The notes under the pieces: generated by a model
Database searches by the model: none
Seen by the model: the letters and a program-made list of their open reading frames with translations, nothing else
Told to the model about the DNA's origin: nothing
In this document: positions 22,601 to 33,684 of the stretch, one piece after another
Layout: each line of letters starts with the position of its first letter
How positions within the stretch are numbered: the stretch's first letter is position 1
Assembly (NCBI RefSeq): GCF_014529535.1
Contig: NW_023503746.1
Span: 372,001 to 436,000, forward strand
Reading direction: 5' to 3'
DNA: 64,000 bases
Source of the DNA: Bradysia coprophila
Lineage: Eukaryota; Arthropoda; Insecta; Diptera; Sciaridae
Made by a program: the position numbers and the translations under genes

Positions 22601-24842
22601 CGAATTTCTTTGCAAAATTAGCTGTTACACATCGAAGGTTGACAATTTCCCTAACGTGGCGTCGCATCTACCTCCAACCTAATGTGGCAATTTCAAGGAG
22701 AGTTTGCTTATAAGTGATACACAATGATCGATATAAACGGTTTCCCATTGCCTCACAAGGAGTTAGGTTAATTGATCACCTGTCAAATGATCGCTAACCC
22801 GAAAGAAATTCAAAACTAATGCGAACTATATACTACAACGTATACCGGCGGCAATGAGTGGTAAAACAAGACACATTCGCTACACATTTTTGTGCTATGC
22901 AAATGGATCAAGTAAGGACACCTATCTTACCAGTGGAAAGTTCACATTAGAATCGAATTTCTTTGCAAAATTAGCTGTTACACATCGAAGGTTGACAATT
23001 TCCCTAACGTGGCGTCTCATCTATCTCCAACCTAATGTGGCAATTTCAAGGAGAGTTTGCTTATAACTGATACACAATGATCGATATAAACGGTTTCTCA
23101 TTGCCTCACAAGGAGTTAGGTTAATTGATAACCTGTCAAATGATCGCTAACCCAAAAGAAATTCAAAACTAATGCGAACTATATACTACAACGTATACCG
23201 GCGGCAATGAGTGGTAAAACAAGACACATTCGCTACACATGTTTGTGCTATGCAAATGGATCAAGTGAGGATACCTATCTTACCAGTGGAAAGTTCACAT
23301 TAGAATCGAATTTCTTTGCAAAATTAGCTGTTACACATCGAAGGGTGACAATTTCCCTAACGTGGCGTCTCATCTATCTCCAACCTAATGTGGCAATTTC
23401 AAGGAGAGTTTGCTTATAACTGATACACAATGATCGATGTAAACGGTTTCTCATTGCCTCACAAGGAGTTAGGTCGCTAACCCGAAATGAAATCAAAATA
23501 AATGCAAACTATGTACTACAACGTATACCGGCGGCAATGAGTGGTAAAACAAGACACATTCGCTACACATTTTTGTGCTATGCAAATGGATCAAGTAAGG
23601 ACACCTATCTTACCAGTGGAAAGTTCACATTAGAATCGAATTTCTTTGCAAAATTAGCTGTTACACATCGAAGGTTGACAATTTCCCTAACGTGGCGTCG
23701 CATCTACCTCCAACCTAATGTGGCAATTTCAAGGAGAGTTTGCTTATAAGTGATACACAGTGATCGATATAAACGGTTTCTCATTGCCTCACAAGGAGTT
23801 AGGTTAATTCATCACCTGTCAAATGATCGCTAACCCGAAAGAAATTCAAAACTAATGCGAACTATATACTACAACGTATACCGGCGGCAATGAGTGGTAA
23901 AACAAGACACATTCGCTACACATGTTTGTGCTATGCAAATGGATCAAGTAAGGACACCTATCTTACCAGTGGAAAGTTCACATTAGAATCGAATTTCTTT
24001 GCAAAATTAGCTGTTACACATCGAAGGTTGACAATTTCCCTAACGTGGCGTCGCATCTACCTCCAACCTATTGTGGCAATTTCAAGGAGAGTTTGCTTAT
24101 AAGTGATACACAATGATCGATATAAACGGTTTCCCATTGCCTCACAAGGAGTTAGGTTAATTGATCACCTGTCAAATGATCGCTAACCCAAAAGAAATTC
24201 AAAACTAATGCGAACTATATACTACAACGTATATCGGCGGCAATGAGTGGTAAAACAAGACACATTCGCTACACATGTTTGTGCTATGCAAATGGATCAA
24301 GTAAGGACACCTATCTTACCAGTGGAAAGTTCACATTAGAATCGAATTTCTTTGCAAAATTAGCTGTTACACATCGAAGGTTGACAATTTCCCTAACGTG
24401 GCGTCTCATCTATCTCCAACCTAATGTGGCAATTTCAAGGAGAGTTTGCTTATAACTGATACACAGTGATCGATATAAACGGTTTCTCATTGCCTCACAA
24501 GGAGTTAGGTTAATTGATCACCTGTCAAATGATCGCTAACCCGAAAGAAATTCAAAACTAATGCGAACTATATACTACAACGTATACCGGCGGCAATGAG
24601 TGGTAAAACAAGACACATTCGCTACACATTTTTGTGCTATGCAAATGGATCAATTAAGGACACCTATCCTACAAGTGGAAAGTTCATATTAGAATCGAAT
24701 TTCTTTGCAAAATTACCTGTTACACATCGAAGGATGACAATTTCCGTAACGTGGCGTCGCATCTATACCTAATGTGGCAATTTCAAGGAGAGTTTGCTTA
24801 TAACGGATGCACAGTGATCGTATAAACGGTTTCTCATTGCCT
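16679..24842. repeat. 353-bp satellite array, about 23 monomers
   Basis: Head-to-tail monomers of 353 bp differ by about 1-3% by eye. Landmarks in each are GGCGGCAATGAGTGGTAAAA, CATTCGCTACACAT(G/T)TTTGT, TTGACAATTTCCCTAACGTG, TTGCTTATAA(C/G)TGATAC and TTAATTGATCACCTGTCAAA. One monomer (near 23207-23536) is 330 bp because TTAATTGATCACCTGTCAAATGA-type sequence is deleted. The last monomer (from 24596) is clearly more diverged, as expected at an array edge. A 70-codon frame recurs in every intact monomer, but its differences are mostly amino-acid changing (Arg/Leu, Cys/Phe), so it is not treated as a gene. Monomer subtypes follow a three-unit order in several places. Confidence 0.97.
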
Positions 24843-24845
24843 TTA

Positions 24846-25235
24846 AGCCTATTATATAGAATTTTCTGGTGAATTTTGTGAATTAATTCACAAAATTCGC
24901 AAACTTTAAACCGAAATTTCTGAACTAGATTTAATTTTCCCTAGTCAGATATGACTCTTTGTGAATGGAAAACGAAAGAAATTTACATTTGTATTTCAAT
25001 GTCAGTTAATATTTGACGTATTTGAGTTGTTATATGAATCTCAATTCTCGGTACAAAAATTGAACAATTATGCACCTGATATCAAGTTTATAAAAGACTT
25101 TTAGCATGTGCTGTATAACCTTTTTTTGATCAGAATAATATTCTACGTTGAAATTAAATTTTTCTTGAGGGTCCCAACTCCGTAAATTTTTTCGAATTTC
25201 GGTGAATTTTGTGAATTAATTCTACATAATAGGCC
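24846..25235. mobile_element. MITE-like element between the two satellite arrays
   Basis: The left end GCCTATTATATAGAATTTTC and the right end AATTCTACATAATAGGCC are inverted repeats of the GGCCTATT family seen at 4474-5219 and 51074-51352. Both ends also carry GTGAATTTTGTGAATTAATT in inverted or direct form. It starts 3-4 bp after the last 353-bp monomer, so it sits exactly on the satellite boundary. No ORF. Confidence 0.6.
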
Positions 25236-25378
25236 CTGCACACAACACATATCAAGTAGCATAGCAAACGATATCAGCAAAACCAAACATACCACACGGT
25301 TCAACAATTCTCTTCTGTATCCTTATTATACATGAGTGCCTCTCCAGATAACAAAAATAGCAGTACTTTGCTTTGATT
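25236..25378. other. Short unique spacer before the 56-bp array
   Basis: About 140 bp with no feature. The first lone 56-bp-type unit follows at about 25379. A non-repetitive stretch of about 150 bp (25420-25565, containing TGTATCTCCGGATGGAACG) then separates it from the continuous array. Confidence 0.5.
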
Positions 25379-28300
25379 GGTTTACTTTTTGACAGCCAAT
25401 CATCGACTGAAGTATACCATTGTTTTAAAACTGTATCTCCGGATGGAACGCATGGCTTGAGCTGTTTAAAGAGTCTTCGACGTCTTCTTTGCCACACAGA
25501 ACTAAACAACATTCTACAAAATGCTTTACAAACTGCAGCAATTCCATCTAAAAGAGACGACCATTGTCTTTCAGAGATGTTTACTCTTTGACAGCCAATC
25601 ACCGACTGAAGTATACCATTGTTTTTCAGAGATGTTTACTCTTTGACAGCCAATCACCGACTACAGTATGTCCCTGTTTCGGCAAAGATGTTTGCTCTTT
25701 GACAGCCAATCATCGACTACAGTATGTCCTTGTTTTGACAAAGCTGTTTACTCTTTGACAGCCAATCATCGACTGAAGTATACCATTGTTTAGGCTGAGA
25801 TGTTTACTCTTTGACAGCCAATCATCGACTGAAGTATACCATTGTTTAGGCTGAGATGTTTACTCTTTGACAGCCAATCATCGACTGAAGTATACCATTG
25901 TTTAGGCTGAGATGTTTACTCTTTGACAGCCAATCATCGACTGAAGTGTACCATTGTTTAGGCTGAGATGTTTACTCTTTGACAGCCAATCACCGACTAC
26001 AGTATGTCGTTGTTTTGGCAAAGATGTTTACTCTTGGACAGCCAATCATCGACTGACGTACACCATTGTTTTGGCAGATATGTTTACTCTTTGACAGCCA
26101 ATCATCGACTGAAGTATGCCATTGTTTTTCAGAGATGTTTACTCTTCGACAGCCAATCATCGACTGAAGTATGTCCTTGTTTTGGCAAAGATGTTTACTC
26201 TTTGACAGCCAATCATCGACTACAGTATGTCCTTGTTTTGACAAAGCTGTTTACTCTTTGACAGCCAATCATCGACTGAAGTATACCATTGTTTAGGCTG
26301 AGATGTTTACTCTTTGACAGCCAATCATCGACTGAAGTATACCATTGTTTAGGCTGAGATGTTTACTCTTTGACAGCCAATCATCGACTGAAGTATACCA
26401 TTGTTTAGGCTGAGATGTTTACTCTTTGACAGCCAATCATCGACTGAAGTGTACCATTGTTTAGGCTGAGATGTTTACTCTTTGACAGCCAATCACCGAC
26501 TACAGTATGTCGTTGTTTTGGCAAAGATGTTTACTCTTGGACAGCCAATCATCGACTGACGTACACCATTGTTTTGGCAGATATGTTTACTCTTTGACAG
26601 CCAATCATCGACTGAAGTATGCCATTGTTTTTCAGAGATGTTTACTCTTCGACAGCCAATCATCGACTGAAGTATGTCCTTGTTTTGGCAAAGATGTTTA
26701 CTCTTTGACAGCCAATCATCGACTACAGTATGTCCTTGTTTTGACAAAAATGTTTACTCTTTGACAGCCAATCATCGACTGAAGTATACCATTGTCTAGG
26801 CTGAGATGTTTATTCTTTGACAGCCAATCATCGACTGAAGTATACTATTGTTTTGACAGATATGTTTACTCTTTGACAACCAATCATCGACTGAAGCATA
26901 CCATTGTTTTTCAGAGATGTTTATTCTTTGACAGCCAATCATCGACTGAAGTATACCATTGTTAAGGCTAAGATTTTTACTCTTTGACAGCCAATCATCG
27001 ACTGAAGTGTACCATTGTTTAGGCTGAGATGTTTACTCTTTGACAGCCAATCACCGACTACAGTATGTCGTTGTTTTGGCAAAGATGTTTACTCTTGGAC
27101 AGCCAATCATCGACTGACGTACACCATTGTTTTGGCAGATATGTTTACTCTTTGACAGCCAATCATCGACTGAAGTATGCCATTGTTTTTCAGAGATGTT
27201 TACTCTTCGACAGCCAATCCTCGACTGAAGTATGTCCTTGTTTTAACAAAGATGTTTACTCTTTGACAGCCAATCATCGAGTGAAGTATACCATTGTTTT
27301 GGCAGATATGTTTACTCTTTGACAGCCAATCATCGACTGAAGTATACCATTGTTTACGCTGAGATGTTTACTCTTTGACAGCCAATCATCGACTGAAGTA
27401 TACTATTGTTTTGGCAAAGATGTTTACTCTTTGACAGCCAATCATCGACTGAAGTATACCATTGTTTAGGCTGAGATGTTTACTCTTTGACAGCCAATCA
27501 TCGACTGAAGTATACTATTGTTTTGGCAGATATGTTCACTCTTTGACAACAAATCATCGACTGAAGCATACCATTGTTTTTCAGAGATGTTTATTCTTTG
27601 ACAGCCAATTATCGACTGAAGTATGTCCTTGTTTTGGCAAAGATGTTTACTCTTTGACAGCCAATCATCGACTGAAGTATACCATTGTTTAGGCTGAGAT
27701 GTTTACTCTTTGATAGCCAATCATCGACTGAAGTATACCATTGTTTAGGCTGAGATGTTTACTCTTTGACAGCCAATCATCGACTGAAGTATACTATTGT
27801 TTTGGCAGATATGTTTACTCTTTGACAACCAATCATCGACTGAAGCATACCGTTGTTTTTCAGAGATGTTTATTCTTTGACAGCCAATCATCGACTGAAG
27901 TATACCATTGTTAAGGCTAAGATTTTTACTCTTTGACAGCCAATCATCGACTGAAGTGTACCATTGTTTAGGCTGAGATGTTTACTCTTTGACAGCCAAT
28001 CACCGACTACAGTATGTCCTTGTTTTGGCAAAGATGTTTACTCTTGGACAGCCAATCATCGACTGACGTACACCATTGTTTTGGCAGATATGTTTACTCT
28101 TTGACAGCCAATCATCGACTGAAGTATGCCATTGTTTTTCAGAGATGTTTACTCTTTGACAGCCAATCATCGACTGAAGTGTACCATTGTTGAGGCTGAG
28201 ATGTTTACTCTTTGACAGCCAATCATCGACTGAAGTATACCATTGTTTTTCAGAGATGTTTACTCTTTGACAGCCAATCACCAACTACAGTATGTCCTTG

Positions 28301-29543
28301 TGTTGGCAGAGATGTTTGCTCTTTGACAGCCAATCATCGACTAAAGTATGTCCTTGTTTTTCAGAGATGTTTACTCTTTGACAGCCAATCATCGACTGAA
28401 GTGTACCATTGTTTAGGCTGAGATGTTTACTCTTTGACAGCCAATCACCGACTACAGTACGTCCTTGTTTTGGCAAAGATGTTTCCTCTTGGACAGCCAA
28501 TCATCGACTGACGTACACCATTGTTTTGGCAGATATGTTTACTATTTGACAGCCAATCATCGACTGAAGTATGCCATTGTTTTTCAGAGATGTTTACTCT
28601 TTGACAGCCAATCATCGACTACAGTATGTCCTTGTTTTGACAAAGATGTTTACTCTTTGACAGCCAATCATCGACTGAAGTATACCATTGTTTAGGCTGA
28701 GATGTTTACTCTTTGACAGCCAATCATCGACTGAAGTATACTATTGTTTTGGCAGATATGTTTACTCTTTGACAACCAATCATCGACTGAAGCATACCAT
28801 TGTTTTTCAGAGATGTTTATTCTTTGACAGCCAATCATCGACTGAAGTATGTCCTTGTTTTGGCAAAGATGTTTACTCTTTGACAGCCAATCATCGACTG
28901 AAGTATACCATTGTTTAGGCTGAGATGTTTACTCTTTGACAGCCAATCATCGACTGAAGTATACTATTTTTTTGGCAGATATGTTTACTCTTTGACAACC
29001 AATCATCGACTGAAGCATACCATTGTTTTTCAGAGATGTTTATTCTTTGACAGCCAATCATCGACTGAAGTATACCATTGTTTAGGCTGAGATGTTTACT
29101 CTTTGACAGCCAATCATCGACTGAAGTATACTATTGTTTTGGCAGATATGTTTACTCTTTGACAACCAATCATCGACTGAAGCATACCATTGTTTTTCAG
29201 AGATGTTTATTCTTTGACAGCCAATCATCGACTGAAGTATGTCCTTGTTTTGGCAAAGATGTTTACTCTTTGACAGCCAATCATCGACTGAAGTATACCA
29301 TTGTTTAGGCTGAGATGTTTACTCTTTGACAACCAATCATCGACTGAAGCATATCATTGTTTTTCAGAGATGTTTATTCTTTGACAGCCAATCATCGACT
29401 GAAGTATGTCCTTGTTTTGGCAAAGATGTTTACTCTTTGACAGCCAATCATCGACTGAAGTACACCATTGTTTTGGCAGATATGTTTACTCTTTGACAGC
29501 CAATCATCGACTGAAGTGTACCATTGTTTAGGCTGAGATGTTT

Positions 29544-30732
29544 TTAGACCCGTACGAAGTACTGGGGTCTTATAGGTTTACGCATACGTTTGTAACACGT
29601 CGAATTGGACTCCCTGAGTAAGGGGAAACCTATTGTGGTTGTCTAGAGATGCCAAATCAGTGAAAAAAATGTCCGTCTGTACATCTGTCCGTCTGTCTGC
29701 ACGATAACTTGAGTAAAACGCATCCGATTTTGAAAATTGTTTTTTTTCCCGTTTGGTAATGTCAAATGACAGGCTAAGTTCGAAGATGAGTGATTTTGGA
29801 TCGACCCCTCCCGAGCTGTGGCCCAATAAGTGCTTTACGGTTTTTCGAAGATATCTCCGGACATTTAAACGTTACACTTGTAAGTGATACGTCAAATAAA
29901 AGGTATTTACAATACCGATCGACAAAAAAAAGTTTATGGAAATCGGATGACCGACTCGTTAGTTAGACCCCTTGGTGTGAAACAGGCACAGGGCGGCAAG
30001 CAGTTTTTGCTTGTAGGTCGGCCACATTTAAACATATTTCGTCTGTTTTAGCTTTATATAGTACGGTATTGACCGTACCAATCAGGGAAAAAAAAGTTTT
30101 TGAAATTATGTTCTCCGGAGCGGGAGCTAGGTCTCTTGGAGTGAGCTCTTATCTGGCTACTCGGCCGTACAGTGAACGTGGAGGATTTTGTCAATATCTC
30201 GAGTAAATTTTGACCGAATTTCATGAATTTTTTTTTGTTTGAAAGGTATTAACGAATGTAAAGCGTCGGTAAAATCTCCGGTCTCCTAACAAAATGGCTG
30301 TCGGTGGCCATATTGGTACTTAGAGAGTTTCTGTTAACATGGAAATTATTTGTTATGTGTGTGGGGTGTTTCAGGCATTCCATATATGGACATCTTTATA
30401 TATCTATATTCATCCATATTGAGCTATATACAGGCATATAGAGCTATATAATAGCATATTCATCTGTGAAATGTTTATTTATAGGAAAATATAGGTAAAT
30501 ATAGCGGTATATAGCTGTTTAAATAGGAATTTATGAAAGTTGACTTCGTACGGGGCTGTCTATATTGCCTCTGGCAATTTATTTGTATATGATAACAAGG
30601 CAAAGAGTGGATAACGCAAGTGATTTCAAAGCGCGAATAGCTTTTCAGTAGAGAATGAAGTAAAAGAAATGAAGAGTTTCACAGTAAAGTCTTTTGATAC
30701 AAATAGGTGTTTCGTACGGGTCGGCGTTAGCT
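29544..30732. mobile_element. 1.19-kb element inserted in the 56-bp array
   Basis: The satellite unit breaks at GATGTTT (29543) and resumes after a second ATGTTT (30733-30738), an apparent 6-bp target duplication (29538-29543). The left end is TTAGACCCGTACGAAGTAC. The right end, TTTCGTACGGGTCGGCGTTA, contains the inverted match GACCCGTACGAA. Internal GTCCGTCTGTCTG-type runs (about 29670-29700) link it to the nested element at 11592-12760. The longest frame (29578-29826, minus) shows no known domain, so it is non-autonomous. Confidence 0.7.
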
Positions 30733-31376
30733 ATGTTTTCTTTGAGAGCCAATCACCGACTACAGTATGTCCTTGTTTTGGCAAAGATGTTTACTCTTTG
30801 ACAGCCAATCATCGACTGAAGTATACCATTGTTTAGGCTGAGATGTTTACTCTTTGACAGCCAATCACCGACTACATTATGTCCTTGTTTTGGCAAAGAC
30901 GTTTACTCTTCGACAACCAATCATCGACTGAAGTGTACCTTTGTTTTTCAGAGACGTTTACTCTTTGACAGCCAATCATCGACTGAAGTATACCATTGTT
31001 TTTCAGAGATGTTTACTCTTTGACAGCCAATCATCGACTGAAGTATGTCCTTGTTTTTCAGAGATGTTTACTCTTTGACAGCCAATCATTGACTGAAGTG
31101 TAGCATTGTTTAGGCTGAGAGGTTTACTCTTTGACAGCCAATGACCGACTACAGTAAGTCCTTGTTTTTGCAAAGATGTTTACTCTTTGACAGCCAATCA
31201 TAGATTGATGTATACCATTGTTTAGGCTGAGATGTTTACTTTTTGACAGCTAATCATCGACTGAAGTATACAATTGTTTTGGCAGATATGTTTACTATTT
31301 GACAGCCAGTCATCGACTGAAGTATACTATTGTTTTTCAGAGATGTTTACTCTTTGACAACCAATCACCGACTACA

Positions 31377-31507
31377 GTAAAAAATTTGGTTTTTTAGGTC
31401 CGGTCCAAGCTCGGCCCGACAGATTTGAAGCCCGCCCGGCCCAGGCCCGGTCGGGCCGGATAAAAACCCGGGCGGCCCGACATTTTCGGGCGGCCCGCAC
31501 ATCTCTA
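31377..31507. mobile_element. GC-rich insert in the 56-bp array
   Basis: About 130 bp of strikingly GC-rich sequence (GCCCGCCCGGCCCAGGCCCG, CGGGCCGG, CCCGGGCGGCCCG) interrupts a satellite unit after CCGACTACAGTA. It resembles short repeats rich in CGGCCCG found in many animal and plant genomes, but I cannot name the family. No target duplication is clear. Confidence 0.5.
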
Positions 31508-32754
31508 ATACAATGGTTTTTAGAGATGTTTACTCTTTGACAACCAATCATCGACTGAAGTATGTCCTTGTTTTTCAGAGATGTTTACTCTTTGACAGCC
31601 AATCATCGACTGAAGTGTACCATTGTTTAGGCTGAGATGTTTACTCTTTGACAGCCAATCACCGACTACAGTATGTCCTTGTTTTGGCAAAGACGTTTAC
31701 TCTTTGACAGCCAATCATCGACTGAAGTGTACCATTGTTTTTCAGAGATGTTTACTCTTTGACAGCCAATGACCGACTACAGTATGTCCTTGTTTTGGCA
31801 GATATTTTTACTCTTTGACAGCCAATCATCGACTGAAGTATACCATTGTTTTTCAGAGATGTTTACTCTTTGACAGCCAATCACCGACTACAGTATGTCC
31901 TTGTTTTGGCAAAGACGTTTACTCTTTGACAGCCAATCATAGATTGATGTATACCATTGTTTAGGCTGAGATGTTTACTTTTTGACAGCCAATCATCGAC
32001 TGAAGTATACTATTGTTTTGGCAGATATGTTTACTCTTTGACAGCCAATCATCGACTGAAGTATACTATTGTTTTTCAGAGATGTTTACTCCTTGACAGC
32101 CAATCATCGACTGAAGTATACCATTGTTTTTAAGAGATGTTTACTCTTTGACAGCCAATCATCGACTGAAGTATACCATTGTTTTTCAGAGATGTTTACT
32201 CTTTGACAGCCAATCATCGACTGAAGTATGTCCTTGTTTTGACAAAGACGTTTACTCTTTGACAGCCAATCAGCGACTACAGTATATCCTTGTTTTGGCA
32301 AAGTTGTTTACTCTTTGACAGCCAATGACCGACTACAGTATGTCCTTGTTTTGGCAGATATTTTTACTCTTTGACAGCCAATCATCGACTGAAGTATACC
32401 ATTGTTTTTCAGAGATGTTTACTCTTTGACAGCCAATCACCGACTACAGTATGTCCTTGTTTTGGCAAAGATGTTTATTCTTTGACAGCCAATCATAGAT
32501 TGATGTATACCATTGTTTAGGCTGAGATGTTTACTTTTTGGTAGCCAATCATCGACTGAAGTATACTATCGTTTTGGCAGATATGTTTACTCTTTGACAG
32601 CCAATCATCGACTGAAATATACTATTGTTTTTCAGAGATGTTTACTCTTTGACAACCAATCATCGACTGAAGTATACCATTGTTTTTCAGAGATGTTTAC
32701 TCTTTGACAGCCAATCATCGACTGAAGTCGTCTGAACATCTGAACCATTAACCG

Positions 32755-32860
32755 TAAATAAAAATTCTGCCCTGACCAAATTTCGAACCACCGACCACCG
32801 ACACCAAACCCAAAGCTCATCGAGCAACACCTCTAACCATTCGGCTATTAGTAGATGTCA
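32755..32860 (-). mobile_element. tRNA-derived SINE-like sequence
   Basis: Read on the minus strand, TAGCCGAATGGTTAGAGGTG resembles an RNA polymerase III A box of Ser/Leu-type tRNAs. GGTGGTTCGAAATTTGG, about 45 nt further on, resembles a B box. The 5' end lacks a pairable acceptor stem, so it is not a functional tRNA. It lies directly at the right border of the 56-bp minisatellite. Confidence 0.55.
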
Positions 32861-33660
32861 ATGCTAGTGTAAAAGTCCAAAAATAGTTCAGTTCATAGTA
32901 GAATTTTGAAATTTGGACCAGTGGTACAGCTTGCCACTCTGATTCGAAAACAATTAACAGACCTTGAAAAAACCCCACCCACCTCCCACCACCACCTTTT
33001 TGGGTGGAATTGGTTTTACAGATTTTTAATGACTTTCTAATGTCGCAATAAGTCTTTATTTGACAGTAATGCAAATGAAATGAATAAAAATGAAAATGGA
33101 CTGGACATGGTATGACTGGCCCTACTTGAGCCAGGGCTTCTTAAGTGTTTGAGGGTTTTTTAAGTATATCTACTAAATCTACTATATATTGAGATATATA
33201 ATCGCAGTGAACCAATTTTTGAAGCTTACATAAATGCAGTTTACTTGATCGTTCATACGGAAAGAAAAAATTCATTTATTGTGAATGTTATGGGATGATT
33301 ATAATAGTTGTCGCACGATGTCACATCTAGTGACAAAAACTAACACTTTTCGCAACTAGTTGCATAAATTACTATTATATAACATCACTTCGTTTATTTT
33401 TATTTTTGAGCGTGAAAGTGTATTCCACTAAATTTGTATTTTTGTGCAGTGGTCTGGAAACTGTTGACACCATTTTAATCTTGTTTGCCGTCTGTTAAAG
33501 GTGGAGATTAGGGACTTCTCGAGAAATTGTTCTAAAAATTTATTAGATTTGAGGAGCAAAATTTTTGAGGTTTCTTCTTCTTCTTTGGGGACCATAGGCA
33601 ACGGCATAAAAACACAATTAATTTCAGTTTTGTATGAAAATCGAAACAATTTTTTTCCCT
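32861..33660. other. Intergenic DNA downstream of the USF3-like gene
   Basis: No gene is recognised. Frames on the minus strand are short and without domains. The last part leads directly into the polyadenylation signal of the bHLH gene. Confidence 0.5.
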
Positions 33661-33666
33661 TTTATT
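33661..33666 (-). promoter_or_regulatory. Polyadenylation signal of the USF3-like gene
   Basis: AATAAA on the minus strand lies about 19 nt after the TGA stop, implying a very short 3' UTR of perhaps 40 nt. Confidence 0.6.
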
Positions 33667-33684
33667 TACAATAAAAACTTAAAA

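Larger units (their letters stand above)
25379..32729. repeat. 56-bp minisatellite array, roughly 100 units
   Basis: The core TTTACTCTTTGACAGCCAAT, then CATCGACTGAAGTATACCATTGTTT and a variable 6-8 bp linker, repeats with a 56-57-bp period. Linker subtypes are AGGCTGAG, TTCAGAG, TGGCAGATAT and TGGCAAAG; half-units also switch between ATACCATTG and ATGTCCTTG. About 500 bp is duplicated almost exactly (25757-26259 and 26260-26762), and about 390 bp near 28688 is repeated at 29078, so larger blocks have duplicated. Long open frames occur on both strands because the unit lacks stops, and I treat them as non-coding. The array is interrupted at 29544-30732 and about 31377-31507. Confidence 0.95.

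Noticed and set aside
25252..25602. 116-aa minus-strand frame
   Set aside because: It combines minisatellite units with the short non-repetitive insert and shows no known domain.
25565..32729. A CRISPR array or a repeat-protein gene
   Set aside because: Units are tandem without spacers, linkers recur, the host is eukaryotic and no cas genes exist. The 56-bp period is not a codon multiple, so frames shift from unit to unit.
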